NCBI RefSeq assembly: GCF_030403745.1
Contig: NZ_JAQMWP010000017.1
Span: 161,567-225,566, forward strand
DNA: 64,000 nt
Reading direction: 5' to 3'
Origin: Streptomyces sp. S.PB5
Lineage (GTDB): Bacteria; Actinomycetota; Actinomycetes; Streptomycetales; Streptomycetaceae
Below the pieces are notes generated by a model, which searched no databases, was not told the DNA's origin, and saw nothing but the letters and a program-made list of their open reading frames with translations. Of this stretch, positions 7,725 to 15,469 are shown piece after piece. The stretch's first letter is position 1, and each line of letters opens with the position of its first letter. Both the position numbers and the translations under genes were made by a program.

Positions 7725-9416
7725 TCATGCCAAAGAGGTGGAGCGCAGTGTGAGAGTCAGTGTCTGCGGTCCGTGCCCACCGAGGTACACGCGGTTTCCG
7801 GTCGTCGCGTCGGTGCCGCCGGCCACGGTGTGGTCCTGCCCCGGGTCGTAGCGCAACACGTCGGTGCGGTCCGGTCCTACGAGGGGTTCGCCCGCTTCCA
7901 CGGCGGCCTCGATGCGGATCTCGTCGTCGCCGACGCGGTAGGTCACCGGCTCGGTCGTCAGGCACCAGCGTCCGTCGTCGAGCGGTACGGCGCCCTGCGG
8001 CTCGCCGCCCGGCCGGAAGGTGAGTTCGAGGGCCCAGGGCACCGATGGTCCGCTGATGTCGATCCGCAGGTCGGCCCCGTCCTCCCGCAGGTCCACCTCG
8101 ACGCGGGTCGTGTGGGAGACCTCGTCCTGAGGGCGGTCGGGGAAGGACATCGCGGCGGAGAAGCGGCCTTCGTCCACCAGACGGTAGGCGCCGTCGTGGC
8201 GCCTTCGGTCCTTCGGGAGCGGCTGGTAGTAGGCGGTGGTGAGGGTCTGGGTGAGCCGGTACCGGTGGTCGGCGAGCCGCTCCATGCCGGCGGCGCGGAA
8301 CGGGCCCAGGTCGAAGAACGCCCGCGAGAGGCGGACCGAGTCGAGGACGGCGGCACCGGCGAACAGGCGCAGGAAGGTGGGGTTGCAGGCGAGGCCCGAG
8401 CGGATGCGCCGGTGCTCGGGCACGTCGGAGCCGCCGTACACCACGGTGTGCGCGGTGTCCGAGGCGTGTGCGGCGAGGCGTGCGGTGGGGAGGTACCGCT
8501 CGCGCGGGAGCTGCTCCGTGTCCGGGGCCGGCAGGGCGCGGGCCAGGTCCGGGGTGAGGAGGGTCTGGGCGAGCAGGTCGGGGTCGTGGATGCCGTCGGC
8601 GGCCGCCAGGCGGGCCGCGCGGGCGAAGTCGCCCCGGCCGGTGCGGATCGCGAGCAGCCGGTAGTGCGGCAGGTAGGGCCACAGCGGGAACGACTGCCTC
8701 TGGTCCTGGCGGCGCGAGTGGACGGTCTCCACCGTGCCGTCCGGCCTGATCAGGTCCAGGGTCGCGGTGAGGTTGCGTTCGACGGCGTCCAGCAGGTCGC
8801 TGCGCCCGAGCACCTCGGCCAGCAACAGCAGCGCCGGGTTGGTCACGATGGACGCGTAGACGGCGCTGCGTTCCGAGTAGAGGCCGTCGGCGTCGATGTC
8901 GACGCCCTCGGCGAGCCACTCCTCGGCGCGGGCGGGCAGCCGGTCGTCGGGGAACGACCGGTGCAGCCGGGCGAGCGCCGCGGACAGCTCCCAGCGGTGG
9001 TTCGGGGTGTGCACCCCGCCGATGAGGAGGCTTTCGGCGGCGGCGCCGGCGATCTCGGCGAGCGCGGCCGCCACCTCGCCCAGTTCCGGTCCCGCGTCGG
9101 CGGCGAGGACGTACGCGTCGCACACGTCGTTGACGGTGAACGCGGAGTCGGGCGGCGACTGGACGTTGTCGCCGCCCGCGAAGAGACCGGAGGGCGTCTG
9201 CACGGCCCGCAGGTCGCGCAGGTGGGTCAGCGCGGCGGCGACGGCCCGCTCGCTGCCGTGCAGGGCCGACTCCGGCGAGCGGTACGCCGCGACCAGGGTC
9301 TTCACCCGCCGGGCCAGGGCGCGGTGCGGCTCGATGAATTCCGCCGACGGGTCGGCCGACCCGTCGGCGGCGAGCGCGGCCGCGCGGACGAACTCGTGGT
9401 CGATCGGAGCGGGCAA
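7725..9416 (-). CDS. Putative heparinase II/III-like (toroid plus beta-sandwich) carbohydrate-active protein
   Basis: 563 residues, no signal peptide. The N-terminal ~330 residues are alpha-helical with GGVHTPNHRWELSAALARL and GLYSERSAVYASIVTNPALL, motifs reminiscent of polysaccharide lyases and heparinase II/III-type proteins. The C-terminal ~200 residues are beta-strand rich (SFPDRPQDEVSHTTRVEVDL onwards). Translation probably begins at TTG 9416, because AAGGA lies 6 nt upstream inside the end of the permease gene; the open frame upstream is otherwise out-of-frame permease DNA. Its place directly behind the permeases points to intracellular degradation of the imported saccharide. Function inferred. 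Confidence 0.6.
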   Translation of the reverse strand: MPAPIDHEFVRAAALAADGSADPSAEFIEPHRALARRVKTLVAAYRSPESALHGSERAVAAALTHLRDLRAVQTPSGLFAGGDNVQSPPDSAFTVNDVCDAYVLAADAGPELGEVAAALAEIAGAAAESLLIGGVHTPNHRWELSAALARLHRSFPDDRLPARAEEWLAEGVDIDADGLYSERSAVYASIVTNPALLLLAEVLGRSDLLDAVERNLTATLDLIRPDGTVETVHSRRQDQRQSFPLWPYLPHYRLLAIRTGRGDFARAARLAAADGIHDPDLLAQTLLTPDLARALPAPDTEQLPRERYLPTARLAAHASDTAHTVVYGGSDVPEHRRIRSGLACNPTFLRLFAGAAVLDSVRLSRAFFDLGPFRAAGMERLADHRYRLTQTLTTAYYQPLPKDRRRHDGAYRLVDEGRFSAAMSFPDRPQDEVSHTTRVEVDLREDGADLRIDISGPSVPWALELTFRPGGEPQGAVPLDDGRWCLTTEPVTYRVGDDEIRIEAAVEAGEPLVGPDRTDVLRYDPGQDHTVAGGTDATTGNRVYLGGHGPQTLTLTLRSTSLA

Positions 9417-9418
9417 GG

Positions 9419-10321
9419 TCAGTCCTTCAGACCCGCGTTGATGTCGGCGCTCATGACATAGCGCTGGAAGACCAGGAAGATGGCGATCAGCGGGATCATG
9501 GAGATGACCGACGCGCCCAGCAGGACCGACCAGTTGATGTTCTCGGCGCCGACGATGCTCTGGATGCCGATCTGGACGGTGAACTTGTTCGGGTCGTTGA
9601 GCATCAGCAGCGGCCAGATGTAGTCGTTCCACCGCCACTGGAAGGACAGGATGGCGAGGGTCAGCATGATGGGCCGGGAGATCGGCACCATGATCCGCAG
9701 GAAGATCGACAGCTCCTTGGCGCCGTCGATGCGGGCGGCTTCCACGAGTTCGTCGGGGACCGTCAGGAAGAACTGGCGGAACATGAAGCATCCGGTCGCG
9801 GTGAGCACGGCCGGGAGGATGATGCCGGCGAACGAGTTGTAGAGGCCGAGGTCGCGGACCACCAGGAACGACGGGGCGAGCATGACCTCGCCCGGCAGCA
9901 TCGTGGTGGCCAGGATGCAGAGGAAGAACGCCTTGAGCCATCGGTTGTCGTACTTGGCCAGCGCGTACCCGGTGCAGCAGCTGACCCCCACCGTGAGGAT
10001 CGTCGTGATCACACACACGAGGGCCGTGTTGATGAAGTACTGGGAGAAGTTGGCGCTGTCCCACGCCGCCTTGAACCCCGACAGGGTGGGGTTGTGCGGG
10101 ACCAGCGTCAGCGGATAGGAGAACAGGTCGCTGGCCGGCTTGAAGGAACTGAGGATGAACCACAGCAGCGGAAAGCCGTACAGGCACGCCATGATCCACA
10201 GCAGTGTCGTCGCGGACACCGCCTGCCGGAGCCCACCGGTGGCCGTCTTGCGAGGCGGCTTCTTGGAGACGCTCCGCTTGGGGCCGACGTCGGCCGGGCG
10301 CGGGATGTCGGTGGTTGTCAT
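9419..10321 (-). CDS. Carbohydrate ABC transporter permease (MalG type)
   Basis: 300 residues, six predicted transmembrane helices after a charged N-terminus. The EAA loop reads VEAARIDGAKELSIFLRIMVPISRPI, which docks the ATPase, and the C-terminus YVMSADINAGLKD is typical of MalG/LacG-type permeases. The ATG at 10321 overlaps the stop of the partner permease as ATGA. It completes the membrane pore with the MalF-type gene. No ATPase is encoded in the operon; streptomycete sugar importers usually share the general ATPase MsiK. Confidence 0.93.
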   Translation of the reverse strand: MTTTDIPRPADVGPKRSVSKKPPRKTATGGLRQAVSATTLLWIMACLYGFPLLWFILSSFKPASDLFSYPLTLVPHNPTLSGFKAAWDSANFSQYFINTALVCVITTILTVGVSCCTGYALAKYDNRWLKAFFLCILATTMLPGEVMLAPSFLVVRDLGLYNSFAGIILPAVLTATGCFMFRQFFLTVPDELVEAARIDGAKELSIFLRIMVPISRPIMLTLAILSFQWRWNDYIWPLLMLNDPNKFTVQIGIQSIVGAENINWSVLLGASVISMIPLIAIFLVFQRYVMSADINAGLKD

Positions 10322-11238
10322 CGGTTCTCCACCCGTCGGTTGACGATCAGCTGGATGATCGCGACGGCCATCAGGATGAGCATGAGCACGAACGACGCGG
10401 CGCTCGCGTAGCCGATCTGGCCCCGTTTGAAGCCGGTCTCGTAGATGTACTGGACGAGCAGGTTGTTCGACGTGCCGGGGCCGCCCTTGTTGAGGGCGAC
10501 GAACACCGGGTACTCCTTCATCGCGTTGATCGTGTTGAGCAGGATGACGATGAACGAGGTGGGCGCGATGCTCGGCAGGGTGATGCTGAAGAACTGGCGC
10601 CAGGGGCCGGCGCCGTCGAGCGAGGCGGCCTCGTAGTACGACACCGGTACGTTCTTGATGGCCGCGATGAACAGCAGCATCGTGAAGCCCGTCCAGGTCC
10701 AGGACGCCGCCATCACGACCACGAGCAGCGAGAGGTCCGCGTTCGACTGCCACGGCACGGCGTCGCCGCCGAACTTCTCGATGACGTAGTTGACCAGTCC
10801 GAAGTTCTCACCGAACATCCACCGCCACAGGACACCCACGACGATGGGCGACAGCAGCCACGGGATGAAGAAGATGACGCGGGCGACCGACCCGCCCTTG
10901 GCGTACTTGCTCACCACCAGGTTGGCGGCGAGCAGGGAGACCACGAAGTTCAGCGGGACGAAGAGGACGGTGTACAGCAGTGTCCGGGTCAGCGCGTCGT
11001 AGAACGTGGAGTCCCCGACCAGGTTGTGGTAGTTGTCCAGCCCGACCCACTGGAACGCCCCGACGCCCGTGTAGTTCGTGAAGGAGTAGAGGAGCCCGAT
11101 CACCGCCGGCCAGACGAAGAACAGCGCGAAGAGCACGACGTTGGCCGCGATGAGGACGAGCGGCGCAAGGGTGTACTTGCTGCGTCTCCTGGGCGGACTC
11201 GGCGAGCTCACCGACACGACCGAGGCGCGTTTTGTCAT
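10318..11238 (-). CDS. Carbohydrate ABC transporter permease (MalF/UgpA type)
   Basis: 306 residues, six helices. The sequence LIAANVVLFALFFVWPAVIGLLYSFTNY is the classical first helix and loop, and YYEAASLDGAGPWRQFFSITLPSI is the EAA motif. It starts at ATG 11238, about 125 bp downstream of the binding-protein gene, and is coupled to the second permease by a 4-base overlap. Together with the lipoprotein it forms a CUT1-family sugar importer. Confidence 0.93.
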   Translation of the reverse strand: MTKRASVVSVSSPSPPRRRSKYTLAPLVLIAANVVLFALFFVWPAVIGLLYSFTNYTGVGAFQWVGLDNYHNLVGDSTFYDALTRTLLYTVLFVPLNFVVSLLAANLVVSKYAKGGSVARVIFFIPWLLSPIVVGVLWRWMFGENFGLVNYVIEKFGGDAVPWQSNADLSLLVVVMAASWTWTGFTMLLFIAAIKNVPVSYYEAASLDGAGPWRQFFSITLPSIAPTSFIVILLNTINAMKEYPVFVALNKGGPGTSNNLLVQYIYETGFKRGQIGYASAASFVLMLILMAVAIIQLIVNRRVENR

Positions 11239-11364
11239 CTTCCTGTCTCCGTGCTGGTGGAAGGGGATTGCCGGGGGCTCAGGCCCTGAGCCCGGCGTCA
11301 GGCGGGCGGCCGGGGCCGGGCGGCGGGGTGGGGACGCCGCCGCCCGGGCGCCGGTGGCCCGTGA

Positions 11365-12687
11365 TCAGCCGCCGACCTGCTGGTTGTAGCTGTCCACGAT
11401 GTTCTGCAGGGCCTTGTCGGTCGACTGCTGGCCGTTGATCGCCTTGCCGAGTTCCGTCTTGGTCGGGTCCTCGGTGAGGCTCTTGCCCTTCAGCACCCAC
11501 TCCGTCTGCGCGTTGTTGAAGTAGCCGGAGATCGGGGCGTACAGCGGGATCGACTCGTTGTAGAGCTTGAACGCCGCCTGCGCCGCCTCGGACTTGAAGG
11601 GGTAGACCGGGTTCAGACCGCTCTCGACCGGCAGGAAGCCGGACGTCTCGCACAGCACCTTGTAGTGGGCCGGCTCGTACAGCCAGGACAGGAACGTCGT
11701 CGCGGCCTTGGCGGCGTCGCCGTTGTTGTTGAAGCCGACGACCAGGCCGCCGGCGTTGACGTCACTGGCCTGCACCGGCTGGGCCGGGGTCGGGACGCTC
11801 GCCCACTCGAACTTCTTGATGCTGTCCGAGAAGGAGGCGACCTGCCACACGCCGGACCAGTACGCGACCACGTCACCGCTCTGGAACATCGCGGACGGGT
11901 CGGCGCCCGACGTCCACACCGACTTCGGCATGGTCTTGTCGTCGTTCCAACCGACGAAGGTGTTCACGGCCTTCTTGGTCGCCGCGTCCACCGAGAACTT
12001 GCCGGAGTCGTCGGCGTGGACGTACTTGCCGCCCTTCTCGTACACCATGGCGCGCAGTCGCGACGGCGACTGGTCGAACGTCAGGGAGTACTTGGCGTCG
12101 GTCTTCTCGCGGACCGTGTTCGCCGCCTTGATGAACTCGTCCCAGGTCCAGGTCTTGTCGGGCGAGGTCGGGTACTCGACGCCGGCCTTCTCGAACAGCG
12201 ACTTGTTGATGTACATGCCGGACGCGGTGACGTCCGAGGGGATGGCCAGCACCTTCCCGGACGAGTCCTTCGCGAGGAAGTTCGGGTTGATGTTGTTGCT
12301 CTTCTTGTCGGCGATGGACTTGAGGTCGAGCAGCTTGTTCGACCAGATCGGGTCCAGGGCCGGCACGGCGGCCACGTCGGGCAGGGAGTTCGCCTGTGCG
12401 GCGTTGTGCAGCTTCGTCGTGTAGCCGTCGTAGGGGATGTTGACGAGCTTGATGTCGACGCCGGCTTCCTTCTTGTACTGCGCGACCATCTTCTTCCAGC
12501 CCGCGTCCTGCCCCGGAACCGTGGAGATCCAGAACGTCAGCGACTTGGAGGTGCCGCCCGAGTCGGAGCCACCTCCGCAGGCGGAGAGCAGCAGGGCACC
12601 TGCCGTGGTCACGGCAGCGAGGGAAGCCAGGCGGCCCACACCGCCGCGGCCGAGTCGGCGAGAGCGCCGCGCACCTACATTGATCAT
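11365..12687 (-). CDS. Sugar ABC transporter substrate-binding lipoprotein
   Basis: 440 residues. The type II signal peptide ends in LLLSACGGG with lipidated Cys37. The mature part is a family 1 (CUT1) binding protein: SKSLTFWISTVPGQDAGWKKMVAQYKKEAG, IPSDVTASGMYINKSLFEKAG and a C-terminal VDSYNQQVGG. ATG 12687 follows AAGGGA at 6 nt. First gene of the uptake operon. The substrate is not deducible from sequence alone, but the following toroid enzymes and the BadF-type kinase nearby hint at an (amino)sugar-containing oligosaccharide. Confidence 0.9.
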   Translation of the reverse strand: MINVGARRSRRLGRGGVGRLASLAAVTTAGALLLSACGGGSDSGGTSKSLTFWISTVPGQDAGWKKMVAQYKKEAGVDIKLVNIPYDGYTTKLHNAAQANSLPDVAAVPALDPIWSNKLLDLKSIADKKSNNINPNFLAKDSSGKVLAIPSDVTASGMYINKSLFEKAGVEYPTSPDKTWTWDEFIKAANTVREKTDAKYSLTFDQSPSRLRAMVYEKGGKYVHADDSGKFSVDAATKKAVNTFVGWNDDKTMPKSVWTSGADPSAMFQSGDVVAYWSGVWQVASFSDSIKKFEWASVPTPAQPVQASDVNAGGLVVGFNNNGDAAKAATTFLSWLYEPAHYKVLCETSGFLPVESGLNPVYPFKSEAAQAAFKLYNESIPLYAPISGYFNNAQTEWVLKGKSLTEDPTKTELGKAINGQQSTDKALQNIVDSYNQQVGG

Positions 12688-12863
12688 CTTGGATCCCTTT
12701 TTCGTCACAGGGGACGGAGCACGGCGCCGGCCAAGGCGGCACTGGTGCATTTTGCAGGAAAAGTCACTTTCCGGGGGCGCGGCCTCGCCCGGCCGCGTCT
12801 TCCTGACGGGCGAGGATCCCCGGCCCCTGGCCGTCACCGCACGGGCACGCCCTCGTGCGGTTG

Positions 12864-12940
12864 CCGTACGTCGCGTACGGGCGGGACGCTCGCTCCAAGC
12901 CGGCGTTCCCGGCCGACTTAGAAAGCGCTTGTCCGGACAT
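12864..12940 (-). promoter_or_regulatory. Regulatory region upstream of the sugar-binding-protein operon
   Basis: The 275 bp between the binding protein and the ROK gene holds three palindromes: CCGTACG-TCG-CGTACGG (12864-12880), AAGCGCTT (12923-12930), the core of LacI-family operators, and TGTCCGGACA (12930-12939) directly adjacent. They lie where the operon promoter should be, but no clean -35/-10 pair was seen. Which regulator binds is uncertain, because the adjacent ROK protein has a different candidate site at 14250-14273. Confidence 0.4.
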
Positions 12941-12962
12941 TGGCAGACCGAGCCGGAAACCG

Positions 12963-14105
12963 TCAATCCTTGGTCACCCCGCCCTGGGTCACGGTTTGGA
13001 CTCCCCGGGCGACCGCGAGCCGGGAAGCACCCACGACGGTGCCGAGATCGCCGAGCGTGCTGCTGACCACTTCGGTGGGCCAGCTCAGCCGCGCCATCTC
13101 CGTCCGCACCCCCGACAGGAGCTGCGGATCCGCGCCGGTGCTGCCGCCCAGCACGATCAGTCCGGGGTCCAGTACGGCGGTCACGGCGGCCGCCAGACGG
13201 CCGATGTCGGCGGCGTGGCGGTCGACGACCGTGCGGGCCGCCGTACGGCCCTCCTGGGCCAGGGCGAAGAGCTCGTCGGGGGTGCGGGGGCAGGGCCCGT
13301 CGGTGTCCGGCCAGGCCTCGGCGGCCCGGCGCACCAGCGAGCGGGCGCCGATGTACTCCTCCAGGGCCTCCTGACGCGGCTCCACGTCCTCGTCCCAGGG
13401 ATAGGGCAGCCGGGCGAGCTCACCGGCCGCCCCGTTCGCCCCGCGCAGCACCTGGCCGCCGACCACGATGCCGAGACCGATGCCGACGCCGATCCGCAGA
13501 TAGCCGAAGGTGGTGCGGCCGCGGGCGGCGCCCTCGTGCAGTTCGGCGAGCGCGGCGCAGTTGACGTTGTTCTCCAGGTGCACGGGGACGCCCCGGGGCA
13601 GGGCGACGGTGATGGCGTCGAAGACGGGCCCGGCCTTGGCGGTCGCGGGGCGCGGTCCGGCGCCCTCCTGCTCGGCGGTGACGTCACCGACGGCGACGAC
13701 GATGGAGCGCACCGGAGCGTCCGCGGGCAGCGCGAAGACGGCCTCGCGCACCACGTCGGCGGCCTCGTCGCGGGAACCGGTGGCCTGGGCCAGCAGGGTG
13801 CCGTCCAGGGCGCAGCCGCGCACCCGGGTGAGGGCGGGACCGAGGTCGACGGCGAGCACCGCACCGGCGGCGGGCCCCAGACCATATACGGCGGCGGAGC
13901 GCCCGGTGGCGCCGGAGGCGGTGCCGGAGTGGGCGGCGAGGCGGGCGCTCTCCAGCTCCGCGACGGCCGAGGACACCGTCGGTTTGGACAGGCCCGCCAG
14001 GCTCGCGAGCTGCGGGCGGGTCGCCGTGCCGGCCCGGGCGAGAACGGCGAATACGGCGCTCGCGCTCTCGGTCAGGCGGGGGGCTTCCGCCACGTCGTGT
14101 TCCAC
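12963..14105 (-). CDS. ROK-family transcriptional repressor
   Basis: 380 residues. N-terminal winged helix (LTESASAVFAVLARAGTATRPQLASLAGLSKPTVSSAVAELE), then the ROK sugar-kinase-like fold with VLAVDLGPALTRVRGCALDG, HLENNVNCAALAELHEG and YLRIGVGIGLGIVVGGQVLRG. The usual ROK zinc-binding Cys cluster is not evident. GTG 14105 is chosen because GGGAG lies 4-8 nt upstream; the in-frame extension to 14279 would run across the palindromic promoter. It is divergent from the sugar kinase at 14403 and downstream of the ABC operon, so it is the likely sugar-responsive switch of the locus. Confidence 0.85.
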   Translation of the reverse strand: MEHDVAEAPRLTESASAVFAVLARAGTATRPQLASLAGLSKPTVSSAVAELESARLAAHSGTASGATGRSAAVYGLGPAAGAVLAVDLGPALTRVRGCALDGTLLAQATGSRDEAADVVREAVFALPADAPVRSIVVAVGDVTAEQEGAGPRPATAKAGPVFDAITVALPRGVPVHLENNVNCAALAELHEGAARGRTTFGYLRIGVGIGLGIVVGGQVLRGANGAAGELARLPYPWDEDVEPRQEALEEYIGARSLVRRAAEAWPDTDGPCPRTPDELFALAQEGRTAARTVVDRHAADIGRLAAAVTAVLDPGLIVLGGSTGADPQLLSGVRTEMARLSWPTEVVSSTLGDLGTVVGASRLAVARGVQTVTQGGVTKD

Positions 14106-14235
14106 AGTTCTCCCACAGGGTCGAGCGCCGCGCTCCGGGGTCGAGGAGTCTTCACGGGATGCGGCGATGGGATGCCATGACGTCACGCTTTCCCGCCCCG
14201 CAGCGGCTCTGCGGTGGTCGAGTGCGCGCTTTCTC

Positions 14236-14273
14236 TTGACGCACTGTACTTCGTTAGTTAACTTCCTAACGAA
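14236..14273 (+). promoter_or_regulatory. Promoter with overlapping ROK-type operator
   Basis: TTGACG (14236-14241), a 17-nt spacer and TAACTT (14259-14264) make a good housekeeping-type promoter for the kinase gene. A perfect inverted repeat, TTCGTTAG-N8-CTAACGAA (14250-14273), covers the -10 box. Binding there would block transcription toward the kinase and could also control the divergent ROK gene. The TTAG/CTAA-rich symmetry resembles known ROK/NagC-type operators. Confidence 0.6.
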
Positions 14274-14402
14274 CGTCACGGTACTCGCCTGCCGTGATCC
14301 GTCCAGAGGCCCGTCCCGGGGCTTCCCGAGTTCTCAACTGCCCTTCCTCCCGCACGGTTTCGCCCGCCGTCGCATGCTCGACGCAACGACGAAAGAGGAT
14401 CC

Positions 14403-15302
14403 GTGCAGGAATCCGCACCCCTGGTGGTCGGTATCGACGTGGGCGGCACGAAGACACAGCTGCGCGCCTTCGCGGGCGACACGCCGGTCGCCGATCACGT
14501 CCGCTCCAGCAGTGGCTGGCGGCCCCACGACCCCGTGGCCGCCGCCGGCTGGCTGGCCGCCCTCACCGCCGAGGCCCTCCCGGCGGGCTCCCGCCCGTCC
14601 GCCCTCGCCGTGGGCGGACACGCCTGCGAGACCCCCCGGCAGTGCGCCCAGATCCGTACCGCACTGCAACTCCACTTCGACGCGCCCGCGCTGGTCGTGG
14701 GCGACGCCGAACTCCTCGTCCCCGCCGCGGGTCTGGACAAGGGTGTCGGTCTGGTGGCCGGCACCGGTTCGGTCGCGGTGGGCCGCTTCCCCGACGGCCG
14801 GCCCGCTCAGGTCGGCGGCTGGGGTGCGGTCCTCGGTGACGAGGGCGGTGCCGCCGGTCTCGTCCGCGAGGCCGCACGCGCCGTGTGGGCGGCCCATGAC
14901 CGCGGTGAGGAACCCGACGCGCTCGCGCTCGGGCTCGTCGCCTCCTTCGACGTCCCCGAAGTCCCCGCGATCGGGGCGGCGATGGAGGCCGCGCAGGACA
15001 TCTCCGCCGAGTGGGGCCGGCACGCTCCCGCCGTTTTCGCCGCCGCCGAGGCGGGCTCCGCGCTCGCCCTCGCGGTCATCGAGGAGGGCGGCCGGTCGCT
15101 GGCCGCGCTGGTCGGGCGACTCGCCGAACGCGGAGTCCCGGTGGACGACGTGGTGGTGGCGGGCAGCACCGTCCTCGCCCAGCCCGTTCTGTACGACGCC
15201 TTCACCTCCGCCCTCTCGGACCGGGTGCCCACGGCCAGACCACAGCCGCTGCGGGTGCCTCCGGTCGAGGGGGCGGTGGCGCTGGCGCGTTCACTTCTGT
15301 GA
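14403..15302 (+). CDS. BadF/BadG-type sugar kinase (N-acetylglucosamine/glucosamine kinase-like)
   Basis: 299 residues of the ASKHA superfamily: phosphate-1 loop GIDVGGTKTQLRAF at residues 10-23, GLVAGTGSVAVGRF (phosphate-2), GGWGAVLGDEGGAA and VVVAGSTVLAQP (adenosine motif). In streptomycetes related proteins phosphorylate glucosamine or N-acetylglucosamine; that assignment here is inference. GTG 14403 follows AGAGGA. The gene is divergent from the ROK repressor and reads from the promoter carrying the palindrome, so kinase and uptake operon are probably co-induced. Confidence 0.8.
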   Translation: MQESAPLVVGIDVGGTKTQLRAFAGDTPVADHVRSSSGWRPHDPVAAAGWLAALTAEALPAGSRPSALAVGGHACETPRQCAQIRTALQLHFDAPALVVGDAELLVPAAGLDKGVGLVAGTGSVAVGRFPDGRPAQVGGWGAVLGDEGGAAGLVREAARAVWAAHDRGEEPDALALGLVASFDVPEVPAIGAAMEAAQDISAEWGRHAPAVFAAAEAGSALALAVIEEGGRSLAALVGRLAERGVPVDDVVVAGSTVLAQPVLYDAFTSALSDRVPTARPQPLRVPPVEGAVALARSLL

Positions 15303-15310
15303 CACCTGCC

Positions 15311-15333
15311 GGACGCCGGGCCCACCCCGGTCC
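15311..15333 (+). terminator. Possible hairpin after the sugar kinase gene
   Basis: GGAC-G-CCGGG and CCCGG-TCC around a short loop form a GC-rich imperfect hairpin 9 nt after the kinase stop. No T-run follows, as is common in Streptomyces. The rest of the 167-bp gap to 15469 shows only the ribosome site AGAGAGG before the next gene. Confidence 0.35.
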
Positions 15334-15469
15334 GACACAACTCGCCAGTAGATCTTCGCTCGTAAGCCTCATGGGGCACCTCGCGACTCATGCGTCTTCC
15401 CGCGCCCCACGGCTGTCATCGCACGACTTCCCCGGCCCAACGGCCGAAGAACTCAAGAGAGGCAGACGC

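Noticed and set aside
5390..7753. 787-codon plus-strand open frame
   Set aside because: It runs antisense through the 609-residue toroid protein and the end of the NmrA-like gene; its composition (Val/Gly/Ala/Arg-rich, no domains) is the usual high-GC shadow.
7431..9461. 676-codon plus-strand open frame
   Set aside because: Antisense to the two toroid genes; no recognisable protein features and no ribosome site.
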